NCBI GenBank assembly: GCA_947687605.1
Contig: CANTUT010001177.1
Span: 77,001 to 141,000, forward strand
Length of the DNA stretch: 64,000 nucleotides
Origin: Reutealis trisperma
Taxonomy: Eukaryota; Streptophyta; Magnoliopsida; Malpighiales; Euphorbiaceae
Direction of reading: 5' to 3'
Notes under the pieces: model-generated
What the model saw: the letters and a program-made list of their open reading frames with translations, nothing else
The model's database searches: none
What the model was told of the DNA's origin: nothing
Shown here: piece by piece, positions 1 to 16,262 of the stretch
How the letters are laid out: every line of letters begins with the position of its first letter
How positions within the stretch are numbered: the first letter of the stretch is position 1
Position numbers and translations under genes: made by a program

Positions 1-2714
<2,714 letters not shown>

Positions 2715-2880
2715 AAGTATGTCACAACCACAAACTAATTAAAGGCAAAATAGGCTAAGATACAAAAGAGTTTGCGGTCCAATTGTTATTGTGATATAGG
2801 ATGCGATAAGCATATTGTGATTGTGATTTAGTAGCTGCAACCATGATATTCATTAGGCAAACAATCGTCCGAATGGATAC

Positions 2881-4561
2881 TATGAATCCTTAATTTTGCA
2901 CCCTAGTGATATAGCCATAGCTTAATACCTGCATAAGATTAGTGGGCTACATAAAGCCAGTACAGTGGTCCAGATTTCTCTTCAAACTGATTGCTAGATT
3001 GTCCCACAATTAATTTCAAACAAGCTAATGCTGGCCGACAAATTTTTTAAATTTTAAAACTCTTAAAAACTAACCTAGAAATCTCAAAAATTAACTCAAA
3101 AAACTCAAAAATTGAAAAAAAAAGGATGTTGCTGGCTGTCTTACACATAGAGTCACACACGTATGGATGCACACCTTGGTTGTGTAGCTGCCACACACAC
3201 CTAATGCAGATCAGCACTAGGATAGGGATCGGTGATGGTCCCCCCCCCCCTTTGCAATGCAAATTCTAAAAATGCCCCTCCTTTTAGTCCACTTTCAAGC
3301 CTTTTTTGGTCTTTTTATCCCAATGCATTAGCTTATGAATACCCTTCCATCTCTTCCATTTTCCATACACATTAAATTAAAGTTGATAGCTATTCTCTAA
3401 TTCCTCTCTTCTTCTCCCTCCAATCAATATCTTTAAATTAATTAATTGATCATTTTAGTTAATTAATTGCCTTACCTTAACCTAAGTTAATTAATCCTTT
3501 TAATTAATTAATTTTTTAAAAATATTAATCATTCAACTAATTAATCCATTAATCCTTCTAATTAATTAATCACTTTCTTAAAAAATCAATCCATCCTAAT
3601 TAATTAATTGATCCTTTTAATTAATTAATTAATTAATTCACCCATTCAATCACATTAATTAGTTAATCAATCATTTTAATTGATTAATTAATTAATTAAT
3701 TAATCAATCAATCTAACCATCTAGTATCAATACGACAGAACTTTAGTTTAGTAAAACACTCCACACTATCCACTTAAATGTATAATACTTTTTTCTATCC
3801 ATCTAACCCCCAAATCAAAGTAAATTGAACCAATCAATCCATAAACCCCTCCATTTAACCATGGAACGAACTACATGGGTTTTAATCCTTATGCAATGGG
3901 GTACATAGGCAAATTTGAAATCTAAGTCCAAATCACAATTCCAAATCCAAACTAAACCCTTTTTCTCTTTTATTTTGAAAATGTAATCATTTACATTCAT
4001 ATTTTGATCTTCTAAGGAAATTTATGACCTTCCTAAAAACCATAAGGGCTAGAGAAGGCATCCCATCATTTTGTTATGTAATTAATCATTTTGAAATTAA
4101 GGAGTGATTATGTGGTTCTCCTAGAATCCATAAGAACTATAAGGAACACTCTCCTTAATTTATGGATGTTTTATTTACTCTTTAATTTTCCATGCACTTG
4201 TAATTATGCCATGCTTATGCATTAATTACCATCTTATAATTGTCATTGATGAAACTAATTTTTAAGCCAAATTAAACTTATGAGCTAAGTTCAAGATTAT
4301 TAAAACCAAAAATCTAGTTCCTGAATCCTCTTCAATTTCAAAAAATAATAATTTTATCCTTGGGTAAATTAATCAAAGATTAATGAATTGAAGTCAATTT
4401 GGTTTTTTCTTTAATATTTTCCCAAAATTAAGGTGACACTCCTAAGATTTTTTGAAAAATCTACTAATCTAAATAGGTTCCATTGTGAGTCTAAACCAAA
4501 ATGAGCATCTTGATTCCCCCTCTCTTACTGGATCAAGCCAATGCTCAGGCGAGGCCTCACA
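2881..4561 (+). mobile_element. Solo LTR of a Tat-type Ty3/gypsy element
   Basis: It starts TATGAATCCTTAATTTTGCA, which matches the start of the LTR at 39867-41490 read in reverse (TGTGAACCCTTAATTTTGCA). It ends 'gctcaggcgaggcctcaca', the terminal motif of the T1 LTR. The flanks are GATAC (2876-2880) and GGTAC (4562-4566), a target-site duplication with one change. No internal region follows, so this is a solo LTR of about 1.68 kb. It includes a TTAATTAA-rich stretch at 3420-3720. Confidence 0.8.
3420..3720. repeat. Degenerate TTAATTAA-rich low-complexity tract
   Basis: Repeated 'ttaattaattaa' and 'taatccttttaattaa' motifs inside the solo Tat LTR. This is simple-sequence expansion with no sign of function. 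Confidence 0.85.
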
Positions 4562-4572
4562 GGTACATGATT

Positions 4573-6605
4573 TGAAGGAATATTAGGCATAAATTAAGCA
4601 AAAGCAACATGGTGGGTGAAATTTCAAATAATTTAAAATATCACTTTCACCTAAATGGGTCCTATAATCATTCAAACAATCTACTAATTACTGTGTAAAA
4701 CACATAAGAATGAAAGAAGATCAAGTGGTAATCAAATTACCTCTTAAAGCCTATGAATTTTAATTATTCTTTCCTCTCTAAAAGCTCCCCAAATGTTGAA
4801 CCTCTAGATTGTCCACACTAAGCCCCACCTCCAAGGCTCACTTTGATTTATTTAGATGTTTTTTATTCTCTCTCTTGGTAGCCCAACTGGATATAAGATC
4901 TTCTAACACAAATCTTTGGTGATTTGATTTCTTTTTATTGCTATAGATAGATCTTTTCAATATAAGAAACTTTTGTTCTTTCACAAAAAACAAAGAGCAA
5001 GAAATTTTGAAGAACACTTCTTCTTTTTCTTTTCTTAAGACTTAGTTTCTAAGATTTCTATATGAAAGATGTGCATTTAAACATCCCTAATTTAACAACA
5101 TCATTTGCTTTATATAGCCAACAACTATGTTGTATGTTAGGGGACAAATTAGATATTTAATTTACTATATGTTTTCGAGTTAAATAGAAAAGACCATATT
5201 ACCCTTTATGGTTACATGATTATTTCAATTAAATCTTAAATAGTCAAATGGGCTTTAAGGTTATAGAAATTCTCTAATCCCTAAATTACCTCTCTCCATT
5301 TTTCAAATAGGCTTAGGCCATTTAGGGTTTTGTCCAAAACTCAATTAATTTTTTTAACTCATCTTTAGTTTTAATTAATTTAATCCCTCTTATTTTTATC
5401 ATATATAAATTAGGATTTAATTAATAAGAAATCATTTTGGGCTTAAACTTAAGACATGCTAGGGTTTTGTAAATTTAATTGCAAGTTCAATCCTTTTACT
5501 ACTAATTAATTAATTAAACACTTTAATTAATTATTATGGTAAACCTTTTATTCTTAAAAGGTGAATACTTTTGGGTGTGTGACTTTCTAGGTTCATGTCT
5601 AATTAGCAATGAGATTGAGAAAACACTTTTCTCTACTAATGTGAAATCCTTATTTCACCCTTAGTCTCATAAGTCATGAGTGAAGCCTAGCATAGCATAT
5701 CATGACTACCTAATTAGAATGAATATAAATGTTTAATTACTTATTCATTTCATGGACAATTGATTATAATTAATGTACACTAAAATCCCTTAATTACAAA
5801 ATCCCAATCTTAGTTAGGGTCATGGATTTGTCAAACCCTAATAAGCTTCGATCATTTGTCTATATCTCAATTCTAATTCTTGATAAAATTGATTCCTACT
5901 AGAAACCTTTTCTAGTGAATCTTTACTACCTTTGCCAAGGATTTGATTATCAAGAATAATTAGATAACATATGATTTCTTCCTTGTTTATTCAAGTTAAT
6001 GAATTCTCTCTTAGCAATTACTTACCTCCATACATAACTAGTTAGAATTATCATATACCATATACCTATACCTGAATAGCATTAGTATGTAAGTAGTAAT
6101 AAATTCCAACTATCGATGAATGAGATACAAAATCCCTCAAGTTAAAGGACTATATGTACAATTATGACCTAGATAATGATTTATTGACTAGCAATAAAAC
6201 TCCATGTTATCATCATCTACCGTCACTGTTTAATCATTCATCATATAAATATCCACATATTTATATCGACGACATTTGTCAAATAGTATGATGCTCACTG
6301 TCTTTATAATCATAAGTATCACATGTTGATTATAGAATAAATAGAGGTTACGGTCTTCCGAAATTAATGATGCTTAGTCATTAATCTTATAATTATGAAC
6401 ATTTCAAAGTATTTGTTTAAGAGCGATCTGCCATCCATATTCTCAACACTTGAGAATAGATCCTCTTCTAAATACTTACGGACTATAAATATATATTTAA
6501 TACAATGGAATAATTTCATTTATAAACATATATTTTATTGCCCTTTAAGGATAATGTTTTACATTTACATAACTTATACATAGCTCTAGGGCATACACTC
6601 TAACA
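4573..6605 (-). mobile_element. Copia-1 3' LTR
   Basis: On the minus strand it starts TGTTAGAGTGTATGCCCTAG at 6605, directly after the polypurine-like AATGGGAGAT. It ends ...CCTTCA at 4573. The end is set by a stretch of about 68 bp repeated at 39144-39215, where it is followed by a primer-binding-site-like sequence. The length is 2033 bp. The other-end target duplication cannot be checked because the 5' LTR is broken. Confidence 0.7.
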
Positions 6606-6615
6606 ATCTCCCATT
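6606..6615 (-). promoter_or_regulatory. Copia-1 polypurine tract
   Basis: The minus strand reads AATGGGAGAT immediately before the TGTTAGAG start of the LTR. This is the usual plus-strand primer position for plant copia elements. Confidence 0.7.
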
Positions 6616-6649
6616 TGCACTAAAGCTAATCAGTGTAATATCTAAGTCC

Positions 6650-9600
6650 CATCTTCTCAAGATGAAATTCTAGTTGTTGCTGATATATTCCTTTAATGAG
6701 TGGATCTATTATATTTTCAGCTCATGCTATTTTCTATATGGCTATCTCACTTTTCCCAATTATTTCTCTGATAATATGATAGCGCCTTTCTATGTGTTTG
6801 GATTTTTTGTGAGACCTTGGTTTCTTTGCTTAAGCAATAGCTCCATTGTTGTTATAATAGAGAGCAACCACCAACTCAATGGCAGGAACCACTCTATATT
6901 TTGTTACAGGGTTTCAAATCCAAACAACTTCTTTTGTAGCATCAAATGCAGTAATATACTCAACTTCTATAGTGGAATTTGCAGTAGTTGATTGCTTAGA
7001 ACTTTTCCAGCATACTACTCTTCCATTATAGGTGAAAACAAATCTAGAGATAGACTTTTTTTCATTAATATTTAACTAGAAGTTAGAAACTATAAACCCA
7101 TCTGTCCTCAAATCACCTCCTCCATATAAAAAAAACTAAATCCTTAGTTCTTCTCAAGTACTTAAGGATAGCTTTGACAGCAGTCTAGTGATCTAACCCT
7201 GGATTGGATTAAAATATGTTAGTCAAACAAATAGCATATGCAATATCTGGCCTAGTACATAACATAGCATATATTAGGCTTCCAATTACCAAAGTATATA
7301 GAACCTTACCCATATTTACCATTTCTTTAGGTGTCTTGGGAGGCATAGCCTTAGAAAGGTGGATACGATGCCTTACTGGCTACAATCCTTTCTTTGAATC
7401 TTACATGTTGAAAAGTTTTAACACCCTTTCCAAGTATTGACTTGAGAAAGCCCTATCATTCTTTTCGATCTATCTCTATAGATATGAATTCTAATAATAT
7501 AGGTAGCTTCTCCTAATTCCTTTATGGAGAAAGTTTTGGATAGCTAAACTTTTATAGTTATTAACACACCAATGTCATTTCCAATAAATAATATATCATC
7601 CATATACAAGACAAGAAAAGTAAGTGCACTCTCACTAACCTTCTTATACACACAAGGATCATCTTCATTCTTAATGAAATTAAATGATTTAATTACCTCA
7701 TTAACATGATGATTCCAGCTCCTCAAAGCTTGCTTAAGACCATAAATGGATCTCTTAAGCTTACACACTTTGGAATGCTCTATAGATTCATAACCTTTAG
7801 GTTGTTCCATAAATATGTCTTCCTCAATGTTAGCATTAAGAAATGCGGTCTTGAAATCCATTTGCCTAACCTCATAGTCATAGTGTGCTACTATAGCTAA
7901 TAAAATTTTAATGGATTTCAGGATGGCTATAGGTGAAAAAGTTTCTTCATAGTCAATGCCCTACCTTTGATGAAACCCGTTCACTACTAACCTAGCTTTG
8001 AACATCTCTACCTTTTTGTTTGCACCAATCTTTCACTTGAAAATCCATTTGCATCTTATGGGTACTATACCCTCTAGTTTGGTTAGTATACATGGAATCC
8101 ATTTTAGATTTTATAGCTTCTAGCCATTTTTAGGAATCTATATCTGATATAGCTTGCTCAAAAGTAGTAGGATCATCACCATGATCAACTTCTTCATGAA
8201 TGAACAACCTTTGCACATTACCACGAAGAAATCCAAATCTCTATGGAGAATGAGATATTCTACTAGATCTCCAAGGTTCTTACATGGAGATATCATTAAC
8301 TAGCATTGACTCATCATGAGATTGATCAATATTCATTTGATCATCTTGTTATATTTCTTTGGATGACCTTTCATTTAATATTATCTTTCTTCCTTTGCCA
8401 CCTTCTTGAAGAAACTATTTCTCAAGAAATATGACATCTCAACTAACAATAATTGTTTGCTTAAAAGCAAGGTAGAAATAATATCCTAAACCACTTTTAG
8501 GAAATCTAACAAACCTACCTTTTACAGACCTTTCTTTCAATTTATATATGTTTAGCTTTTTAATGTGTGCTAGACATCCCCAAATCTTAACATGTTTAAG
8601 ACTTGGTTTCCTATTATACCATATCTCATATAGAGTACTAGGAACATATTTGGAAGGAACTCTATTAAGGATATAAATGGTAGTCTACAATGCAAATCCC
8701 TATAAGGAGATGGGCAAATCAATATAGCCCATCATAAAACGCACCATATCTAATAAAGTACGATTTCTCCTTTCGGACACACCATTTAATTGTGGCATTT
8801 TGGGAGGAGTTAATTGTGATATAATGCTATGTTCTTTAAGGAAATCTTTAAACTTAGTACTTAGGTATTCACCTCCTCGATTTGATCATATGATTTTAAT
8901 ACATTTTTCCATTTGTTTCTCAGCTTCACTTTTGAATTCTTTGAACTTTTCATTTATACTTCATTAAATATACATATCCTAACCTTGAAAAGTCATTTAT
9001 AAATGTAACGAAATGTAAATATTCACCCCTTGCCATTTTAATAAATGGACCACATACATTACTATATATAAGTTCCAAAACTTCTTTTGCAACTTTCATT
9101 TTGTCCAACAAAAGGTGGCCTAGTCATCTTATCTTGGATACAAGACTCACAAATTGAAGTAGGTTCACCATCTAAAGGGTTAAGGATCCCTATTTTCTCC
9201 AATTTTGATATCGACAATATGACCTAGTCTAAGATGCCAAATATGTTTTGAATTAGGAATTATTTTTATCATGGCATTTATATTACTTATGCTTGAAGTT
9301 GTATTATTATTACCATTATCTAAATAATAAAGACCATCAAGTACATAACCCATACCAGCGATTTTATTACAATAATAGATAATACAAACATCTTTCTTAA
9401 ATAAAAGTTCATAACCCATACTAGTCATACTAGTTATAGTAATGATCTTATAGGCATTATGAATGTATAAAACATCTTTTAATAATAATATAAAATTAAA
9501 AAGATCAATGGAAGTTGATCCAATGGCTTTGGCCGAAACACTTGCTTTATTCCTGAGCTTTAGGATCACTTCCCCTTTTTCTAAGCTTCTATTGCTTATC

Positions 9601-10555
9601 ATTTCCTGTATAGAAGTACAAATATGAGAACTTGCACCACTATCAAGTATCTAAGCCTTTGATGAACCATGTGAAATATTAGAAATCAAATAATTAAAAG
9701 ACATACCTTTCGGAGGCTTGCCCTTTCCTTTATTCTTTTTATTGCCCTTTAAGGATTCCAAATACTTTTGGCAATTTCTTCTCCAATGTCCACTTTGGTC
9801 ATAATAGAAACACTTTCCACTACCATCCAAAGCCGCCTTTGCAGACTTCTCTTTGCTTACTCCACCACTTGGCTTAAGTTTAGAGTCTTTCTTTTTGCTT
9901 TTCTTCTTGGTAGTCTTACTACTAGAAGAAGCAACTAAAGCAACCTCCTTACCTTTGCCTTTTATGGAATTTTTTACAGTTATAAGACTATTATGTAATT
10001 CGACAAGAGTGCATTCTATCTTATTCATATGAAAGTTCAAAATGAAATTAAAGAAGGATTTAAGTAAGGATTGTAGGATCAAGTACATTTGAAAGTTGGA
10101 ATCCATAGTGAAATCTAGATTCTCCAATTGCTTAATGTGCCTGATCATCTTATGAACATGTGGCCTAACCTTCTCTCACACTTATATCTTGGTTTGGAAC
10201 AATTGCTTCAATATCTCATATCTAATAGTTCTACTTTCTTCTCTATATAGCTCATACAAATGGATAAGAATGTCCCTAGCCTCAATATAATTTTCATGTT
10301 GCTTATGCAAATCATATGACATAGAAGCCAACATGATACACTTTGCCAAAATATGATTCTCTATCCACCTCTTTAAGGTAACGTGTTCCTCAATAGAGGC
10401 CCCTTCATCTAGGGTCCAGGAACATCAGAATCAAGCACATAAGTAATCATTTCGTAAGCAATGACTAATTTAAGGTTACAATACTAGTCCATAAAGTTAG
10501 GTCCTATGAGTTTGTTATCAATAAGTATGCTTACAACGGGATAAGATTTGCTCAT
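6650..10555 (-). pseudogene. Copia-1 gag-pol, decayed
   Basis: The likely gag start is ATG at 10555-10553, with a copia-type N-terminus (…GPNFMDWYCNLKL). A CCHC knuckle follows near 9780-9830 (CFYYDQSGHWRRNC, second Cys changed to Tyr). Next comes a GAG-pre-integrase motif (HIWHLRLGH) near 9220. The integrase region (about 8250-9180) keeps a recognisable CESCIQDKMT stretch. Reverse transcriptase at 7400-8250 includes FKTAFLNANIEEDIFMEQP, SIYGLKQA and a YMDDILFIG catalytic box. The copia RNase H is 6650-7350. Many stops and frameshifts break the frame, so no functional polyprotein remains. Plus-strand ORFs here are shadows. Confidence 0.85.
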
Positions 10556-10624
10556 TTTAATAGAATACTATAGAAAATAAAAAGATTAATAGTGTTATGT
10601 AAAAAGTAACTTCCATAATGATTT

Positions 10625-13600
10625 TGTAATAATCAAGGTTTCTTTACCCAATTGTAAACAGTAATGATGACATTATAGCATCTATATACCATATAATTTA
10701 AGGCCATCGTAGCACATCAAGAAGCATAAGAATATTATAAGAAGTGAACTCAAAATGAATAATGTGACAATGAGTAAGGAATGCAACCGAATTTGATAAG
10801 TATCCTTATGATAAGTGAAAGCCAAATCGATTTTGATTTATCATGACTATGTTAGTAATTTAATTGAAATATGAATCTAAAGTGCCAATGAATGGGTGTT
10901 GGCACCTCTTCAGACATTGGGAGATGATAATAGGGATATAAGAAGTTGAATTTAATTAAAGTTATGATGATACAATAAGAGTCAAACTTAGTTTGACCCA
11001 ATGAGTTTACACAATATGTACATACTAGAATAATACAATTGAAAGGCTAGTAATGGTGCATTAGGATGTAGATGGAATTTATCTAAAAATGTCTAAAGTG
11101 TGTGGTGACATTAGAAGGCAAAAATATATATGTTATAGTGAAAGGTAAGAGAAAGGATTTAAAGGGAAAATATTCAAGATTGTTAATGGACTTATGGGCT
11201 TATTATTGAATCTTGAGATAATGAGGGCTTAAGCCCAACATAGGGAGGTCGACCCATTGCGCCTAATAAGGATACATATCCAAAACTTGTTAGCAAAATG
11301 ATTAGCCTAAGATTATAGATAAAGAATGTGTAGAGAAAGAATTATAAAGTTTGAATAATTAGCCATAAAATTTGACCAAGTCAATGTGCCAAACCAAATT
11401 GGATTCTTCTTTTTACTACATATGAGTTTATGTTCAAGTTGGACACTCTAACACCTAATGATAAGCATCACCATTGTAGAGACAATCCTAATCATCTATC
11501 TTAATAGAATCCTAGCCTTGCATCAAGATCAAATGCTAGCCATTGGATTTAACTTGATAAATCCTCACCATCCAATCAATAGATATATAAGCAATATTAT
11601 GTTGGGGAATCACACTTAGCTTCTCTTTCTACACCAAGGTCGTCCACCTTTCTCTCCACAACTCTCTCTAGTCCACTTAGAATAAGAACTTTGGCAAATT
11701 AAGGCTAATCAAGGTGAGAAAATTATGATTATCTACTCTTTTCTATGTTCTAAGGTTAATTTTAAGTAGTTTGATTATCTAAAAATCTCTTTTATACCAT
11801 TGAAAAATTCGGCCAACATAGGGTGATCACACATGAGATATGGTTGTGAATAATTTACATGAGGAAAGTTGATTTATAAGTATTAGAATGAATTTTGCAA
11901 ACATGATTCAAGCTTTGATAGCCTTAGAGGCATAAACATAGTTAAAGAGGAACTTGGTGTTCTAATATTAGATTGTGATAGTTAAGTAATCATATATGTT
12001 ATATGATATGTCAATTACATATTTCTTCAACTAATTTGAAGATTGGATGAGGAATTTATGATTTTCCCCAAATTCTAGGGTTTATGGAAAATTTAGGATT
12101 TTAAGAATTGAACTTGGATTTATAAAATTGAAGGGAAAACCAAGCTTGAGAATGGTGTCATATGATTTGTATAATGTCAATTTTGAAATCTAATGGATAG
12201 AAATGATTTTCCCTAAATTTAATGAACTAGGTTCATTTATGGAATTATTGGTGAAAGTGGAATTAGTTCTCTTGAATATTAGAAATTACTTGAGTAGCTC
12301 TAGTTGACTATTATGAAAGTTGAAATGTGAAATTGGAAGGAAAGGAATTATTTTCCTTAAGTGAGCCTTTGGAAAACAACTAAGGGAAAGTATTGAAATT
12401 AGTAACAAGTATATGTATAATATATCTTGACATTAAAAGTGATAAGTTGTGTTTTAAGAAACAAGATAGAAATGATAATAAGTTAAGCTAAATTAGATGA
12501 ATGTTATAACAAAGTAGTGAGTAATATATGATTGAAATGCAATGTGTAGAGTCTAAAGACAATGACAAGAATATTGTGCAAGAGTGCAAGGAGCACTACT
12601 AAGATCATAGTCAAATGTAAATAGGAGCGAAGGAGTTCAAGGTGAGTACTTAATAATATAATATGCCTTATGATATATGCTTTGAACCTTTATTATTCAA
12701 ACCATAATCGTTAAAAGTATTCCAATTCCTTGAAAAGCTTGAACTGCTCATTGACTATTGAACCATTTGATATGATGCTTCTCAATTCATTAATAAGCTT
12801 GAATTGCTCATTGAACATAGAACCATTGATATGATGCTTCTTAGGGACAATTGACTATTGTGAACCTATCATACCAAATTTGTACTATATTCATTGAATT
12901 CCTTGACATGAACTTTATATGAACTCTCCTACTGAATGCCTATTGATAAGCAGAAATCCCCTTCTGATGTGGGAAAATACATCAGACCTTTTGCACTTGG
13001 TATAAGCCTGTGGGTAGGGTAAGAGTACCTAACCTCTGTTAGGGGGAATGCCTAACTGTAAGACCTTATTAGTCTTACGTAATGTAATATGTGTGAGTGA
13101 GTAAGGCTTAGGTCACCACTCTTGAATTGATATGTGTGGGAAGCATCCTACTCCCAAGAAAGTAATATTTCTACTAAAGATATTATTTCCATTTTAAATG
13201 AGAAATTAATCCATAATGATAATGTTGATTGTAAACATTCCATTGATATAAGAATCTTTCTTGAAATTTATCCTTGTACTCACCACATGTATTGTATTAT
13301 TATGTACTCACTAAGTTATGTCTCATATTTTAGTTGTTCAAATTTTTCAGGTAAAGTCGATGAGTCAGCAAGGTAAATTCTAAGCCATATTCTTTCATTT
13401 AGAAGTTGCTCTGCTAAGTCCCAAAGTTATGACTGTTGATTATGAAGATCATTATTAGAGCTCCATGGTTATTGAAAAGTTAGCACTAATATGTTATAGG
13501 GTGTATATGTAATATGAATGATATTGTAATTGCTATTGTAGTAATATATGAAGTAGTGAACATTTGATTAATGATATGAGATTTAATTTAAGAAGTTATT

Positions 13601-13812
13601 CATATTGTGTTTGTAAATGATATTATGAGTTAACAAAAAAATGATAAGCAAATAATGAGTAATAAGGAAAGGTAATTAGGTTACGATCTTAGGGAAAGAT
13701 CCTACGTGATGAATAATAACAGATTATATGTTAAATGTGTTCTACGGGTTTAGGTGACCTTACATCTCCTTGAACTCTAAGACTGTCATCGCTTAAAAGG
13801 TTGGTCATGATA
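10625..13812 (+). mobile_element. G1 5' LTR
   Basis: It starts TGTAATAATC and ends ...GGTCATGATA, four bases before the primer-binding site. A TATA-like TATATAA lies at 11584-11590. The 3' LTR is collinear across its whole length. The 80-codon ORF at 13134-13376 recurs in the other LTR copy because the LTRs are homologous, not because it is a gene. Confidence 0.85.
11584..11590 (+). promoter_or_regulatory. TATA-like box in G1 5' LTR
   Basis: TATATAA sits in the same LTR context in all three related copies (326-332, 11584-11590, 19102-19108), followed by a C/T-rich leader. It is the likely start point for element transcription. Confidence 0.5.
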
Positions 13813-13816
13813 GAAG

Positions 13817-13828
13817 TGGTATCAAAGC
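13817..13828 (+). promoter_or_regulatory. G1 primer-binding site
   Basis: TGGTATCAAAGC follows the LTR end by four bases. It differs by one base from TGGTATCAGAGC, the complement of the plant initiator tRNA-Met 3' end used by many LTR elements. Confidence 0.85.
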
Positions 13829-13977
13829 AAAAGTTTAAGTCTATATTAGACTTTATAAACACTATGGGTTATAGGTTAAACCATATAGCATAGGAATTCC
13901 TTCTTGTCATTTGAAGTATATCGATAAGTCTAGATTTGCGTTGTCTGTAAAAATCTAAATTCCTAGTATGATATATG

Positions 13978-15502
13978 TGATAAGTGCATGAATTCCTATG
14001 TTTTGTCCCTTGATTTAGCATGTTTTATTCTTTAAATTGAGTTTAATTTGTTTGTTCAAGTGTTTTTTAGAGTAATTTCTAGTAATTATTTATATTTTGG
14101 AATACTATGATCATTTGAGCTCCAATTGCTGTTAAAAATTGAGAAATAGTGCAATTTTTGGGAAATTTTGGCTATTGCCATGCCTATAGCCTTGGGCGTA
14201 GCATAAAAGCCTAATTCTAGTAGCTTCCCACACCCAAAGCCACAAGCATGTACCTGGCTATGTGACGCTATAGAGTTGCGATAGCTTTGAATATCTTGCA
14301 ATATTTTGAAAATAAATTGAGCTACAAAAGTGCAATTAAGGTGGTTTAGGTACCGTTAGAAAGCTAAGAGAAAGAGCTACAATTTTCATGGGACTAGAAA
14401 TTCTAATTCCTCCAATTTTTAACCCAAAATTGGCACACAATCCAAGTATTATATCTTGGCACCTAGCCTAGTTGTGCTGACATGGCAAAAATTGGCCAAT
14501 CTATGCTTGACACCTATCCAAACCCTATTGAGCCTTAAAGCACTATGAAAGGACATAATTTACATTAGAATAGAGAGCTTTTTCCTAGGCTTTTAGCAGC
14601 CACCCTCATAAAGAGGTGAGAAAGAGTTTTGTACAGAATTTTCATGGTGAAGATCCAATATGTTGCAGATTTTAAAGAGGAATGAAGATCGAAGCAAGGA
14701 TTTCTCGTCATTCATAGATTATTTGAGTTTTCTTTACCTTCTCTTGTATTCTTTATTTCAATTCTCTGATATGAGCTAATTTGTTATTTATCTAGATAAA
14801 GATGAACCCTAGTTCTTAATTATATGAATTGAATAATTTGTTTTGAATCAATTTATCTTTGGATTATTTTATTTTCATGATTTATGATATTTATTCTGAT
14901 TGGCAATTACCAGTTTGTTGATTAGATATTATTTCTATATTGGATGAGTAGAGATACCTTTATATAGATAGATCACTCATGGGAATTAAGGGTTGATTAG
15001 GGTGCTAGAGATAGACCTACAAGACTTATTTGGATGTTAATCTCTTAAATTTAATACTGCTCCTATTTGATTATAGGTTGAGAAGAGATTCTCCTATAAT
15101 ACTTAGGAAGTTAGGGATTTAATCACTTAAGAAAGGTTTTTATCTAATTTAGTGAGAGTCCAATTCAATTCATTGTTTGAATGATTCATACCATTGCTCT
15201 TGACATGCACGAGAGGCTAGGGGAATTCAATATCTAGATGAACTTCATTATTGATTTTCTGTCATCTATCCTTTATTGCTTTCATAGCTTAGTTTTAAGT
15301 AGTTTAGTTTAATTAATTTTGAATTTGGTTCAACTAAATAATAGTTTAAGTTTGAGCTAGTACTTGTGTTGGTGTCTTTGTGGATTGACCTCATTACTGC
15401 TATACCACCTAAATGATAAGTGCACTTGCCTAAAGCCAGGGTAGAATTAGTTGTCGAGCTATTAAAAATGTAAAACTCCTTTGTGTCACAAAATGCGCAT
15501 CA
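13978..15502 (+). mobile_element. Solo LTR inside the G1 interior
   Basis: A 1525-bp block starts TGATAAGTGCATG and ends ...AAAATGCGCATCA. It is flanked by an exact 5-bp duplication ATATG (13973-13977 and 15503-15507). The TG...CA ends and duplication make this a solo LTR. Segments such as 'gataagtgcacttgcctaaagcc' near its end recall Athila/Tat-type gypsy LTRs, but I do not assign a lineage. No coding sequence is seen. Confidence 0.85.
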
Positions 15503-16100
15503 ATATGATATGTACATAATGATTGTGAAAAAGAAATAATAAGGTGATATAACTGATATATGTGATTGAGCTATGTGTTACATGGAAATAGGATGAGAAG
15601 GATATATTGTGTATATGAGAAAATGACAGTACATGTTAAAAATGTGTAAGTGAATATGTGTATGTGTTTAAATAGGAATAAATTTCCTATTATAATTAAC
15701 TGTCGATTATTGACATAGTTTAATGCAATTGAAGATTTGAAGAAATATCTATATAGTATGAACAATGATAAATGTATACTAAATCCTTTATGCTTATGAA
15801 GTATGTGCATAACAGTTGTTAGCTAAATGCTATTAAGTGAAAATCTGAATGTGATTTCATAAGATGTCAATAGTGATGTGAACAAGTAGTAAGTGCAATG
15901 TTTAGGATATGAGATATCCTAAGGCAAGTTACAAAATGATAGTGAGAGAATATAAGAATTATTTTAGATAAAGATGGGAGTCTTCTAATTAGAAATGGGT
16001 TCCTAAACAAATAAAAGGTTATGAATGAGATGGGTACCAAGCATGATAAGTTTAAGGTTCAAAAGTACTGAAAGTAATAAAGATCAAAAATTCCGGAAGC

Positions 16101-16262
16101 TGACACACCCAGTGACATGAGCGTGTCCTTGCCCATGTAATTATTGAAATTTGGCAATAACTAGGCACACCCAGTGACACGGGAGTATCCTTGGCCATGT
16201 AATTAATGGAAATAGGCAATAGCTTGATACACCCAGTAACACAGGCCTGTCCCTAGCTGTGT
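16101..16262 (+). repeat. Three-copy repeat, 62-bp period
   Basis: The core 'cacacccagtgacac' recurs at 16104, 16166 and 16228 (third copy variant), each followed by 'gtgtcc...ccatgtaatta'-like sequence. It lies inside the G1 interior. Function unknown. Confidence 0.8.

Noticed and set aside
6674..6991. 105-codon plus-strand ORF
   Set aside because: Shadow of the reverse-strand Copia-1 RNase H region.
13134..13376. 80-codon ORF, with a near copy at 37064-37285
   Set aside because: Similarity comes from the two G1 LTRs being homologous. The reading frame breaks differently in the copies and lacks any known motif.
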